Source: Heterotrichella gracilis
Taxonomy: Eukaryota > Sar > Xanthophyceae > Tribonematales > Xanthonemataceae
DNA length: 64,000 nucleotides
Assembly: GCA_032358255.1 (NCBI GenBank)
Contig: JAULBX010027052.1
Coordinates: 124,001-188,000 of the forward strand
Direction of reading: 5' to 3'
The translations under genes were made by a program, and so were the position numbers. Position 1 is the stretch's first letter. The number at the start of each line of letters is the position of its first letter. Below are positions 10,401 to 22,100 of the stretch, piece by piece. The notes under the pieces are model-generated. The model was not told where the DNA came from. It did no database searches and worked only from the letters and a program-made list of their open reading frames with translations.

Positions 10401-13400
10401 CGCACCACCACCACGCACAGCCGCGCCGCCGCCCCCCTGGAGCCCCGCCCCCCTCCCCACACACCGCACCCAACCTCCCATGCTGACATGGCACTCAGCC
10501 GAGGAGCCAGCTGGCGGCCATGCCTAGCCACCAGCCGATCCACATCAGCGTGGGAGGGTACAGGTTCGACCCTAGGGGCTGCTCCGGGTCCCTTGAAGAC
10601 CAACATGGCAGGGAGGCGCGTTATTTTGTACTGGTCGCGCCAGAAGGCTTCCGTCCCTGGGAGGACTCGGACCAGCCTGGGAGCATTGAAATGGGGATTA
10701 GTTTTGATGGAATGGAAAAGGATTCAATTCATATTGGTGCTTGGGTTTGTAAAGTCTACAAGCACCTCCCTGGTCACCACCCTAGCCGAACCCTAGCCTA
10801 AACGCTCAGCCAAACCATGGTGACATTGTGCCTGGGCAGCCTTCCAAACCCCTACCCAAACCCTAACTTAGCCCTTACTCGAACCATACCCAACCCATGC
10901 TGACGCTGTGCTCATATGTCTCAGCGGCTTGGCGCACTATCCAAACCCTTTTCCAACCCTAATACAAACCCTACGCAACCCCTGCCCACACCCTACCCAC
11001 CTGATGGTGACGCTGTTCTCGTGTGCCTGCGCGGCTTGCCGCACTGCCATTGGCTCCGGTTTTGTTGCAGGGGGGAGAAAATAAAGGATGCCCACGTGGT
11101 GGGAAGGGATCCTGGCCAGGAAAATTTCCAGCGTGTGGGGGTCCACCAGGGGCAAAATTGGCAGGCGCAGCAGGCGGTCCGTGGCAAATGAGTGCAACCT
11201 TGCCTGGGTCAGGGGGCCATGGTACCTGCAGATGTGGGGCACAACTGTGGTGGTGGGTGGTGGAGGCACTTTCTTAATGGATGTTTTTCCTTTTTTTTGG
11301 AATGCATTCCAGATGTAACACACGCTTATAGTAAGCATAGTTGCAGTACCAGGGAATTCGTGGAATCATTGCTTGGGATAACACTGGCTTTACAATCTAG
11401 TGTGCGGGCAAGGGGTGCACTAGTCCCACCGCCAGCGTGCGGCTAGTGCAAAACCAGGGGGGACTTTAAAACCCCTGTTAGCCTCAAATCCTTAACTACG
11501 TACCTAACCCCCACAGCCAGTCGACCTGCATCCTGAGGATAGCCCATGACCACCGGCAGGTGCATTAGCTTAGATAATTCCCTTCATTTCCTCAAATCCC
11601 CATTGGCACGTACCTAATCCCGCAGCCAGTTGACCTGCATCCCTTCGGATAGCCCATGACCACCGGCAGGTGTGAGAACTGCCCAAACTGGGTTACACTG
11701 GCCAGCATGCCGCTGATTTGGGCCACAAGCATGCGCTGGGATCCCCAATTCACCCTCCCCATTTTCACGCCCCCCTTGAGTGAGCCTGCCAGCGCTTCCC
11801 AGATGGGCGAGAATGCGCGGCAGGCAGGGGAGGAGGGATGGTAGATCTGATGACGAGGGGGGAAATTACCGTACTTGTGGGAACTACTGCGAGGGGCTTT
11901 CCAGACGGAAAGCTCACGTAATGGGTGGCGGCAGTGGTACTGATCTAACGGCAAACCACAATCACACTCACAACCCCTACAATCACAATGAAGGCTACAC
12001 CATACCGGACCATAGATAACAAGTCTAAAAGTGTAAGCGGCACTCCTGCCTGTTCTCTGTTCAAGTCCCACCATGGAAAGCCGTGCAAAGTTGTATTGAC
12101 CATGCATGGCAATTTAGGGTTTGACTAGGGTTTGTAAGCCCCACCAGCACCAGCGTAGCCCCCGCCCTCCCGCCAAACACCGTTTCGTGGAAGTTGAAAA
12201 AGGTGAGGGGGATGGTATCCGAAGGGATGTCCTCCTGATGCCCATGCCCCCCCTGGCGGCCCCACCCCTGGCCAAAATCGTGGTGCTGCTGCCTCCCCTG
12301 CCCTTGGTGCTGGTTGTGGTATCCCCCTTGGCCGTGCCTGCGTACATGTGTCAAGGGGGTATAAGGGCGAGTGGCTCGCTTTCCTGATGGTCCAAGAAAG
12401 CGAGTGGTGCAAGCTGCAGTTTGGAATGGTGTTGGCAAGGCTGCCTTGCTTGCCCTCCCAATGATCCTCAACTCTTAACTCTCGGAGCAGAGCAATCCAG
12501 GTCCCAAAAATGGCCAGGTGGCGCAGACTGTTCAACGGTTACAGCAATTCAGGCTGCACTAATCATCACAGCTGGTCACCGACCCGAGAAAGGCGTGCTG
12601 TATGCCAAGTTACACCGCACAAATGCCCTTGCAAGGACTTCAATCACTTGCATGTTTTATTCTATTCAGTAACGTACCCCCCCAGGTCATGCTGCCGCCG
12701 CTTCTCTGGGTTGCTCAAGGTGTCGTACGCATCCTGGGAGTGCAGGGGGGCGGGGTTAGCAAAACCCTTGTATAGGCTTTATGCGTACTGGGTGTCACAA
12801 GGAGGGTCGCAGGCAAAGCAGGTCGGCAAACCTTTCTTTAGGGTTGAATAGACTTACAAGGGCTGTAAATCCTGCAGATGCTGATGAAAAGCAGGGTTAG
12901 TGCAACGATAGTGACACCCTAGAGTAACGACCATTTTCAAGGATTATCATCCTAGGGTTTCCGTCACCCACCTGCACCTCCAGGAACCTGGCCTTGGCTG
13001 ACTTGCTAGGGTTCTGCAAGGAAGGATGGGTAGGGCTTATTTTTGAAGCTGAACGACGTATTGTTTCTTGGTAAGCACGTTCGCACTCATGAGGCAGTGT
13101 CAACGCTACACAACAAGCAACACTCACATCCCACTGCATACTTCAGAAATGTTTGAAAAATCCCTGTGCTACCGGTAGGTGCGATGGCAGCATGCCCTTG
13201 CCGCAAAAGCGCAAGATTTGCGGTATGGTGGAGCGTGAAACGCATGCATATGTGCTGTCCTTGCCAATGCATGCCTGCAACACCTAAACCCCCCCTGCAA
13301 ACCCCATGCAGCCTCACTATTTTCGAACCCCTCACCTTATCTGGGTGGTATTTCCTGGCCAGCTGGTGGTACGCTTTTTTTATCTGCCCCTCTGTAGCGC

Positions 13401-13539
13401 TCTTAGGGACCCCGAGGGTGTGGTACGGGTTTTTGGCACCAGCCACACACCCCACCAGCGCAGCCACCAGCACCACCGCCGCCAATACACAAAGACATGG
13501 CGGCGGTGGGCGGGAAACTCTGCCTCCAGGTGTCCTCAT
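7439..13539 (-). CDS. DNAJC16-like ER J-domain / thioredoxin membrane protein
   Basis: Predicted ER co-chaperone, 754 aa, with the DNAJC16 layout (human protein about 780 aa; plant ERdj3A/TMS1 is related). Exons: 13336-13539, 12972-13013, 12678-12733, 12145-12337, 11614-11846, 11001-11225, 10475-10676, 9763-10109, 9221-9251, 8692-8888, 7439-7973; all phases agree. Order: hydrophobic signal about 12-34; J domain about 37-100 with an intact HPD in KYHPDK; Gly/Gln/His-rich linker about 101-145; thioredoxin fold about 147-245; further thioredoxin-like segments to about 510 ([25 protein letters not shown]); one transmembrane helix about 515-535; C-terminal domain of about 220 residues that I do not recognise. 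In the first thioredoxin fold the usual CxxC is S171-P-A-C174, so disulfide exchange is unlikely and a binding role is more plausible (inference). Start chosen: the ATG directly before the signal; an in-frame ATG 27 codons upstream (13620) would bury the signal. Confidence 0.88.
10800..11000 (-). repeat. echoes of the DNAJC16-like exon 6 donor edge
   Basis: The 3' end of the exon ending at 11001 (plus-strand reading: GGTGACGCTGTTCTC and the following 'gcggcttgccgcact') recurs in the next intron at about 10892-10946 and, more decayed, at about 10815-10850. CCCTA-rich telomere-like spacers lie between copies. Confidence 0.72.
11505..11575 (-). repeat. echo of the DNAJC16-like exon 5 donor edge
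   Basis: About 70 bases repeat the 3' end of the exon ending at 11614, roughly 125 bases downstream in gene sense. The copy still reads LPVVMGYP and keeps a GTACGT donor after a modified coding stretch. Identity is high, so it is among the youngest echoes in the window. Confidence 0.85.
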
Positions 13540-14523
13540 TGGGGAGGGCTGGTCAATGCCATTGGGCGATGCATGCCATGCATTGCAATACGATGTGAGC
13601 CTGGCACAACCACGTTTCAAGTCAAGAACCCTGAACTATACCCTGAGGACTGTCGCAAGGTGGCGATGTATCCAAATGTTTGCCTTTGGAGCTCAACTAG
13701 GTGTCCTCAGATGTGCATGTCAGCGATGCTATATTTGAGTGCCGAAAGTGTATTCAAGCGATGTCGGCAAAGAAGATATCGCCCTAAGACAAAAGCTGGT
13801 TGCTGATTGGTTTGTCAGTTTACCTTTGTTGCGATCTATATGTGCTGTGATAGCAGCTATAAAAAGCTCGTTATTGGTTATGTCTGTGAAATAGCAGGGG
13901 CAGTGGAGTCGAGTGATATAACACTGAGGACAACCAGTACTATTGGCAGTAAACCCGCTGCACACCGACGTTTGCAGCGTGTGGCCATATCTTAGTTTCC
14001 CGCGCCTCAGGTCTGCACTGCTAGTACAACATGGTGGCATGCATGCATGCATTTGCACATTAGGCAGCCTGCCTGGATTGAAACTTGATCGAACGCATTG
14101 ACATCTGTGTCGCTTCCTTTACATTCATCATCTTTGTCCGGAAAGTGTTCTGCGTGCGTAGACTGCACATCTTCGAAGTGGCTGATGCATGCATGCATAT
14201 GGACATGTACAACTCCAATTCAGCTAGCATACGCCACCAGTCACACACCACACATAAATCCAGGGCCATTTTTAGTTGCCGTGTATCGCTGGAGTGCCCT
14301 TGTATAGTGGTGGCCAGCGGTTCAGCAGTGCACGCCACCCCACCACCAACTACACCAGCACCTCATCACCATCCTCTTACTCTGCCCCACCGCTGGCCTA
14401 CAAACTCACATCACCAACACACACCACCAGCCTACCAGCCCACTACCTCCCTGCCACCACCCCAACACCCAACCCAGCGACAGCTGTACGCACCGCCCCA
14501 CCACCACCATCCCACCCCATACC
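13540..14523. promoter_or_regulatory. divergent intergenic region, candidate bidirectional promoter
   Basis: 984 bases separate the start codons of the J-domain gene (minus) and GTF2H2 (plus). TGCATGCA-type strings occur at about 13567-13583, 14037-14054 and 14185-14200. The last 200 bases before the GTF2H2 ATG are a CCA/CAC-rich tract. No TATA box is convincing. No coding sequence is supported here. Confidence 0.45.
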
Positions 14524-17500
14524 ATGGCAGACCCGGGCGGCAGCGCACTGGATGCCGCAGCCGCCGCCATGCGCGAGGTGGAGCAGATGGAGGGCGAGGG
14601 GGAGGACGGGGAAATGTGCGTGCGCCACCCAACCCCCACCCCACCCCAAATGCATGTCCACCACACACCATCGCACATGCACACACACACACACACACAT
14701 ATCACAACGATGGAGGGCTGAGGTAGAAGGGTGTGTGTGTGTGTATGCGTGTGCACACCATGCGCTTCCACCACCTCTCTGCCTCCTGTCCCCTTCCCCG
14801 CCAGCCCTACAATGTTGCTTTTACCCCTACTCTTACCTCCGAGTTGTCTCCCCCGTGATCCAGGGGTGAGGAGGAGCGAGAGCTTGAGGCCCAGGCGTAT
14901 GGCAGGGAGTATCAAGACGATCACTCGTGGGAGGACCTGGAGGAGGATGAGTATGGCAGGCTGCGGCCGCTGGTGAGGCCAAGGAAACCCTAGAAACCAT
15001 AAAACCCATTAAAAATCAAGGAATACCCTTGAAACCCTAATACCCTGATACCCGAGTGCCGTGGCGTGGAACTAGGCCTTGCTTGATTCTTGTGTGATGA
15101 ACTGGCTGCAAGATGGCCCCCGATTAAAATCCAAGCCACTTGCACACAGTCAAAACACCCCCAAACCGCCACATCACACACAGTATCCCGCCTTCCCCCT
15201 CCCCAGGATGGCCGCGAGGAGCAGCGGGGCAGTCGCCGCCGCCTGCTGTCCTCCGCGTCCGCCACGCGTTACCTAAACGCAAATCCCTAAACCCCATACC
15301 GCATGATGGGCGCGAGGAGCATGCTTTCCTCCGCATCCGCCAGACCCCACCCTTAACCCTAAACCCCTCCCCCCAGGATCGCCGCGAGGAGCAGCGCGCC
15401 CGCCGCCGCCGCCTGCTGTCCTCCGCATCCGCCGCGCGCATCCGCCGAGGCATGATCCGCTACCTGGTCCTGGTGGTGGACCTGTCGCGGGCTGCCTCCA
15501 TGACAGACATGCGGCCATCGAGGCTGGTGGTGATGGCAGGTGGGTGTCGTGTGGGGGTAAGAGGGGGCCGTTGTTGTATTGTCATGTGGGGCAACGAGGG
15601 ATTTCAGCGGGGCGGTGGCATCGGGGGGTCGCATGGCATGTGGAAAGTCGGAGGTGTATTTGGCAAAATGTGGGGCATTAGATTGTTTTGTGATTTAAAC
15701 AAATTTGCATACGCTGCTCATGTTGTATTTTGTTGTCCCAGGGATTTGCCAGGCCTTCATCCGCCAGTTCTTCGATGAAAACCCCCTGAGCCAGCTGGGC
15801 ATACTCGTGCTGAGGAACGGGGTGGCGGAGAGGCTCACGGAGCTGTCGGGAAGCCCGGTGAGACCATAAACCCTAAACCCCGCATACATAACCCTAGAAC
15901 CCTGCGGTGGCAGAGCGGCTCACGGAGCTGTCGGGCAGCCCGGTGAGCACAAACCTCTCCATGGGATAAATATGCCAGTTAAATGCGCTATATTTTGTCA
16001 CGCTAAATCAACTTCGTTTTGGTGCTGCACACTTCAGACCCAAGCACTGCCGCGCCACCTCATGCCCACTTCTATGAACCACCAGAATCCCTCATGCAGG
16101 AGGCGCACATCGCCAAATTGAAGGGGGCCTTATCCGCGGGGGGGGACGCCTCCCTCCAAAATGCCCTGGAAATGTCGCTGTCCTCCCTCAAATCCATACC
16201 CCCCTACGGCCACCGCGAAATCCTGGTATTATTCGCCTCCCTGTCCACCTGCGACCCCGGCAATGTTTTGGACACCATCAAGCAATGCAAACAAAATGCG
16301 GTCAGGGTGTCGATTATTGGCCTGGCTGCGGAGGTGCACATATGCAGGCATGCCACGCAGGTAAGGGGGGAAAGAGGGGCGGGGTTCCAGATTATACGGT
16401 AGGGTTGTGGTAATGTGTTTTGTCATTGCCTTTGGCGTTCTGGCAGTCCAGCCACATGTGCTTTGATCATAAAATGCCATACGGCAAGTTTATTCCCCTT
16501 TAATTACGGCCATTTTTGGGTCGACCCAAAGTACACGATAACATCCTGGACAAAGCACCTAACGATGTCCTATCAAGCCAGGAAAAGGCTTAAGGTATAA
16601 CTTAGTGTTTGTGTGTTGCAGAATCTACGTTGGTGCCTTCTTTGGTGTCTCCGAGGCCATGTGACCTGTTTTGCCCATCGACACCCATGCCATCACTTGG
16701 AAAGTTCCCTTGCCATTTGCACCATCACTGCCGCCTAGCATTTGAAGAGATGTCCGGGGGAAGCCCTGCTTAGACAGATGCCCCAGGGGAAGTTTTGGGG
16801 AAACACGACCTAGGTGTTCTAGGGTTTTGTGTCATGAATCATGATCATGGCCCCTTGCCCGTCACAGGAAACAGGGGGCACATATGGCGTGGCCCTCAAT
16901 GAGACGCATTTGGAGGAGCTGCTGGGGGCACATGCGCCACCCCCACCAGCGCTGGCGGCAAATGCCGCGGCAAGCCTGGTGGGTGGCCTCCTCCCCTGTG
17001 CATTGCCATGCGTCAACCCCCCTGCCACACGCCCTGGCAAACCCTTGTACAAACATGCACCTGTCCGACGCCCTACCAAGGGTGTTGGCTGACCTATGCT
17101 GGGTCATTGGTGGCGTAATTCTGGTCTGCTGGCATCAACAAGATTTGCTGTCCTCGTTTGCTGCAATGTGTATGTACCGCCCTAAACCCTAAACCCTAAA
17201 CCCTAAGCCCATATCTGACTTCAATGTATCAAGTGATAGATGCACGTCCTCGTGATGCATCAGTGGTATTGCCCCTTTATTGACATGTAAACAAGCACGG
17301 CTCCTGAAACTGAACTGTACCGCGCAACCTTGAAGTTTGCTCCCATCCCATCAATGTACTAACTGTAAATGTGTTCCATTGCTCAGGTGCGCATGGGGTT
17401 CCCGCAGCGCAACGCCGAGGGTCCCCTCTCGGTGGCGTTCTGCGACATTTCCGCCACCCTCCAGCCGGGAGGTTTCACCTGCCCCCGCTGCCTGGCACTG

Positions 17501-18166
17501 GTTGCCGAGCTGCCCTGCGAGTGCCACGTGTGCGGGCTCACCCTGGTTTCCTCCCCTCATCTCGCGCGCTCTTATCACCACCTGTTCCCTGTCAAGGGCT
17601 TTGCTGAGGTGGCGCCTGCGCAGCTGGCTGTGCTGCAGGTAAAACCCTAGCAGAAACCCTAGTAGTGATGCAGTCGTCGGAGCGATCCTACAGATCCTAA
17701 CACAATTGCCCTGAGAATTAGGAGTGGTGAACCCCATGCGCCACCACATACTTGCACTGATGAAACATTAGCAGGGCTTCATCTCCGGCAAAATACATTT
17801 TTAGAAGAGCTTCAGCACTAGCTAGTGCTTTGTTCTGTTTCTCACAAAGGGAGTGATTGCACGCAGGGGTATGGAGGGAAGGAAGACCCAACACCCCCCG
17901 AGCCCCGAGCCGGCGCCGCCCCCCACCCCTCCCCCCACTGCTACGCCTGCCTCCAGGACCTGGGGGGGGTGGACAAGGGGGGTGAGGGAAGGGGGGACGA
18001 GGGGGTGGTGGTGCGCTGCCCCGACTGCCTGCACCTGTTTTGTTTCGAGTGCGATACCTACATTCACGAGGCGCTGCACAACTGCCCGGGGTGCGAGCAC
18101 CACGCGGGGGGTGGGGGAGCCCAAGGGGAGGATGGGGATGTGGATATGGACGGCGAGGGGGGGTAA
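14524..18166 (+). CDS. GTF2H2: TFIIH core subunit p44 (GTF2H2 / SSL1)
   Basis: Regulatory partner of the XPD helicase in TFIIH, acting in the nucleus in transcription initiation and nucleotide excision repair. Eight exons: 14524-14615, 14864-14972, 15377-15539, 15742-15857, 16100-16360, 16868-16978, 17387-17638, 17867-18166; 467 aa with all phases consistent (human 395, yeast 461). Order: acidic N-terminus with DDHSWEDLEEDEYGRLRP; von Willebrand A domain from about residue 85 with RYLVLVVDLSRAASMTDMRP; HIAKLKGAL and LQNALEMSLSSLKSIP; ILVLFASLSTCDP; then a zinc-binding segment (CPRC...CECHVC) and a C-terminal RING-like C4 cluster (CYAC...CPDC, CFEC, CPGC). An acidic DGDVDMDGEGG tail ends the protein. 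The introns before exon 3 and after exon 4 carry echoes of those exons. It diverges from the J-domain gene. Confidence 0.95.
14679..14765. repeat. CA/GT dinucleotide microsatellites in GTF2H2 intron 1
   Basis: A (CA)n run at about 14679-14699 is followed by a (GT)n run at about 14731-14745. Together they form a near-inverted pair within the intron. Confidence 0.8.
15207..15376 (+). repeat. two upstream echoes of the GTF2H2 exon 3 acceptor edge
   Basis: The genuine exon 3 begins at 15377. About 170 bases upstream a nearly complete copy begins after its own CCCCAG at 15207 and reads DGREEQRGSRRRLLSSASA in an open frame. A second, internally deleted copy lies at about 15303-15345. Stretches with CCCTAAACCCC separate the copies. 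The first copy keeps a usable acceptor, so aberrant or alternative splicing is possible. Confidence 0.88.
15858..15945 (+). repeat. downstream echo of the GTF2H2 exon 4 donor edge
   Basis: After the donor at 15858 a short spacer holding ACCCTAAACCCC leads into about 40 bases (15903-15945) that repeat the exon end (the AERLTELSG codons) with its GTGAG donor. Confidence 0.85.
17179..17210. repeat. interstitial telomere-like array in GTF2H2 intron 6
   Basis: Three to four consecutive CCCTAAA units, the cleanest heptamer run in the gene. It lies mid-intron and about 180 bases before the exon 7 acceptor. Confidence 0.9.
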
Positions 18167-19169
18167 TGCACGCAGCTGGGGGCATGCGGCTCTACCTAGA
18201 TGGGCTATTGCCTTTGAACAAGATATCATTATTACTTGAAGTGGCAGTGCTAAGCACCTAGAGTAGAGCTTGCTGTTCCCAGTGGGTATGCCTGGGCCGC
18301 CCATCAGGCCGCCCGGATGTTTGATAATATCATTGTGATTGGGGAATTCACAGACAGACTCTTCAACATCCCTGAAGTTCACTGAGTTATTGTTTGAATA
18401 CCTTTTGACACATTGTTTCCGATATATCACGCATGTTTACTATTGTATTGGCACAGTGACTGGTGGTCAAAACCCTAAACCCCCTGTTCTCTAAGTACTG
18501 TAACAGCACGACATGCAAGGGTCCTGAAGTGCGGAGGTTAACAGCCTCCATAACACACAATGAAAGGGAAAATTCGAAGTTCAAGCTAGTGTATTTTGGG
18601 CCATATGGTGCAAACTATTGCCTGTGGTACACCACTCCGCGCCCTGCGGACTTGCCTCATGTCGTAACAGGTTCAAACCGGGCACGTCTGGGATCCATGC
18701 GTGTGCAGGCTGAGACAGCGACCACGTGCTGCCACAGGGCCAAGCATGGGTGCTGTGCAATGCAAATCCAAAATATTCAAGCATAATGGCATTGCGCATG
18801 TCCGCATAATCTGCATGTCCAAAATCAATGGTCCTGACAGTATAACCATGGGCCCAGCAGGCCTGATCACTCGTGTTTACCGCTGCAAGGCTCCGGAAAA
18901 GAAAAGAAAAGAAAAACGCCAAAAAACACTAACCATTTTAATCACATTGGTGATCACCAACAATCAATCTGACTTAGGTGATGAAGGCTGAGGGCACTAA
19001 GTTTTTCGCATGCCACTGACACACAGGGTGACACGGTGATCAACAGTCGCTCTGCCTCAGATAATCACCATGATGGCTGAGCGCTGCCTGTACCATCACA
19101 AGCTGCTTTCCACGTGCCATTGACACCTGGAGTGACACCGAATCCCCCACCCACCCACCCGCAACCCTG
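18167..19169. other. intergenic, convergent (GTF2H2 / CGI-58-like 3' regions)
   Basis: About 1 kb between convergent stops. It is lower in GC than the genes, with an (AAAAG)n-like run at about 18896-18918 and TGTAA at about 18499 on the plus strand as a possible poly(A) signal. No further gene is supported. Confidence 0.6.
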
Positions 19170-22100
19170 TCACTTGGCTATCTGTGACCCCTCCAACCCT
19201 GCACCCCCCTTGGCCCCCTCCCCCTCCACCCTCCCCTCTCCCTCCGCGCCCCTCTCCCGCTCCTCCCCCTCCTCCCCACCCCCCGCCTCCTTGCGCATCC
19301 TCCGAAGCCACTCAAGCCTGGCAGCGGTGTCATCCTCGTCCCCCCGAATGTTACTCCCCCCCACCGTCTGGAGCTCGGGGGCGGTTTTGGGGCCCAAAAA
19401 GGCCTGGCAGGCGGTGCGAATTGCGTCGTGGAATACGGGGGGGTTGTCCAGGAAGGGGAAATGGCCCCCATTGGGGACCATGTGGATTTGCAGATCCGAG
19501 GCATTGAGGGGGCCCCTGGCCACCCGCAGGGTTTCGCATACCCGATCCGCGGCCTTGCGATCCATCCAATCGTGCTCGCCATAGATGAAGGTGACGGGCA
19601 CCTGAGTGATCAGATGTGATGATTGGTGATTGGGTTTGATGGTGAGGGCAGGGTCTGCAGGGAGTACAGACATGGATGGTTTACTAGCGTCCAACTAGAG
19701 TGGCCCAGCTGGCAGTCCACAGTAGCACATCTACGCTCAACTGTTTTGTTTGCTACATGATAGTCTGAAGCGCCCTTGTGCAGATCCCTTGTGCAGCACC
19801 CTTGCCAACACCCTCCTGGGGTACGCCAAAACCCTAGCGCAAATCCTGACCAGTGTTTTGCAACTGCACACAAAACTCTACCACAAACCCCAGCTATGGT
19901 TTGCAATTTGCACATCAAAAACCCTACCACAAACCCTGGCTAGGGTCTCACCTTGAGCTCGTGGATCACCTCCTCCAGCGCCCTCCTGGGCCACGCAAAG
20001 GGCGCCAGTATGTGCCTCAGCGCGTGCTCGCCGCTCCCCCTGGCGGCTGTGATGTGGTAGAAGTAAGACTCGAAGGCGCTCACCTCCTCCTCGCTCAGGT
20101 GCATGCCCTGCTTGAACCTAGGTGGGGGAATGAAGGGTTCAGAGGGTCTAGGGTGGAGAGTTTCTTGGCCAAAGTGCAGGGTTTACGCAGGGGTTTGCGC
20201 TCAATCATGTATCAGCGGCATGTGACAACAAGCAGCACATACTCCGTTTGAACCTGGGAGGAAGATGACGGGTTCAGAGGTCTGGGGTTCTTGGGGTTAT
20301 GATCTCGAGTGTATGGGACTGTGCATACGTGAAATTGTGGCAGCACCTGTGTGAAGTGTGCATGCTCCCCTTGGCTGCGATGATTGAGGCTGGGTCAAGA
20401 ATTTTACATTCTTTGCATTTTAAACTAACGTCCACATTTGTGCCTCATGGCAGCAATGCCCCAAGGAGCATAGATGCCGCCCCAAAAAGCAACCCCCTAT
20501 TTGCCCCAAAAGCCACCTCTCCCCCAGCCACACCTGTTGCGCGCGTATCCATTAATCAAAGTGGGGCCCCAGGGTCCCAGGAAGCGAATCAAGCCCCCGG
20601 GGGTGGCCCCCGCATCCCACAGCCGATTGGCCAGCCTGTACATTTGGCCCCTCACGGTCCAGGGGTTCTGCAATGTGGCCGGGATTTGCCACTCTTCAGG
20701 CTTGGCGCCAATTCCAGCAGGGCACACCAGGATGAGGTGCTCAACCTGCAAGGGGGGTAAATGTGTCATAAAAAACCCTACCACCCACCTCCTCCGGGTG
20801 TGCCAGCGCGTGTGGCCGCAAGGTCCCCAATCACATGCTGTGGCCCACCTGCACCATGCCCTTAAAACCCTACCAAACCCTACCCTTCCCACATACCTTA
20901 CCAATGCCCCAAACATCTAACTGAAATCTTTCAGAAACCCCACCCACCTCCTCCGGGTGCGCCAGCGCGTATGTTGCCGCAAGGTACCCCCCCATGCTGT
21001 GCCCCACCAGCACCATGCGCTGAATGCCCATGCGCTGGCGCCAGGTGGACAGCGAGGAAAGGAAGAAGCCCTCTGCCTCCTCACGGGTCTTGGCCTTGAA
21101 GCGGGGGCGGCCTGGGTTGGGGGTGGGGAGAGGGTTTAAGGGGTGGTGTATGTTGCGCGACTTCCGACGGGGATTGCGTGCGTGTTTAGTTGGGAACGTA
21201 TGTTGGGTGTGTCTGTGTGAACAATGTTCGTATGTTTATGTTTGTGTGCGTGTGGGTGAGGCATTGCCATCGGCACAAACCTCATCACATTGTACATCCA
21301 CGTGGTCCACACACCACCTGCATCCCAGGCCCAACACAGCCCCTCGTGACCCCCCCCCACCCCCCCACCAGTGTTCCACCACCACCCACCCCACCCCCAC
21401 CTGACAGCCCAGTTCCCAGGTGGTCCACCGCATGTAAATGGAACGAGGAGGACAGGTTGTCGAAGTTGCGGAAGAAGAACCCTAGCCCCGCCCCGTAGCC
21501 AGGCAGCACCACCATCGTGGGGCGGTCTGCCTTGCCCCCCGTGACGGAGTGCATGAAGTCGGCACGCGAGGGGCCAACCTGCACATCCAGGGCCTCCAGG
21601 GGGGTGCTGTGGAGGGGGGAGGAGGGGGTGGGTTGGTTAGAATCAAAATAGGGTGCGAACTGTTGTGTGGGGTTCGGGCTTTTACAGGGTCTCAAATCAG
21701 TCGCAGTACTGTGGAAAAAACCCTAAAACCCCAAATCCTAAGTCTGACAAGCACAAGTTACCTGGACAATGACGTGGGGGCGTGGGGCGTCAAGTGCACG
21801 AAGTCAACATGGATCAAGGCAGTACACATTATAGAAGATAGGATTTCTTGGTTTCCGCATTTTAGCCAGGTAGCGGCAAAGTTTATGTGGTTTTAAACCA
21901 CATATGGGTGGTGCAAGCAGGAGTGTGCTGACCCGCCGCCGCTAATCCCAGGTGCTGTCTGGGACCATTTCTAGGGTTGTCTGCCAAGGGTTTTGCAGAG
22001 GGTTTTTCTTCCCACCTTGCCAGCCCCAGCAGCTTCTTCTCAGCAGCCACCGCCTCCTTGTGAGAGGTTTGGCGCCACCGCCCATATCGCACATACCTGC

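Noticed and set aside
13336-13620. Upstream ATG at 13620 as the start of the J-domain protein
   Set aside because: It would place 27 polar residues before the signal peptide. The ATG at 13539 puts the hydrophobic core in the normal position.
17179-17210. True telomere or chromosome end
   Set aside because: The heptamer run is only three to four units long and lies inside an intron of a complete gene. Similar runs occur throughout the window.
18660-18700. tRNA-like GGTTCAAACC box
   Set aside because: The string resembles a B box, but no acceptor or anticodon stems fold around it.
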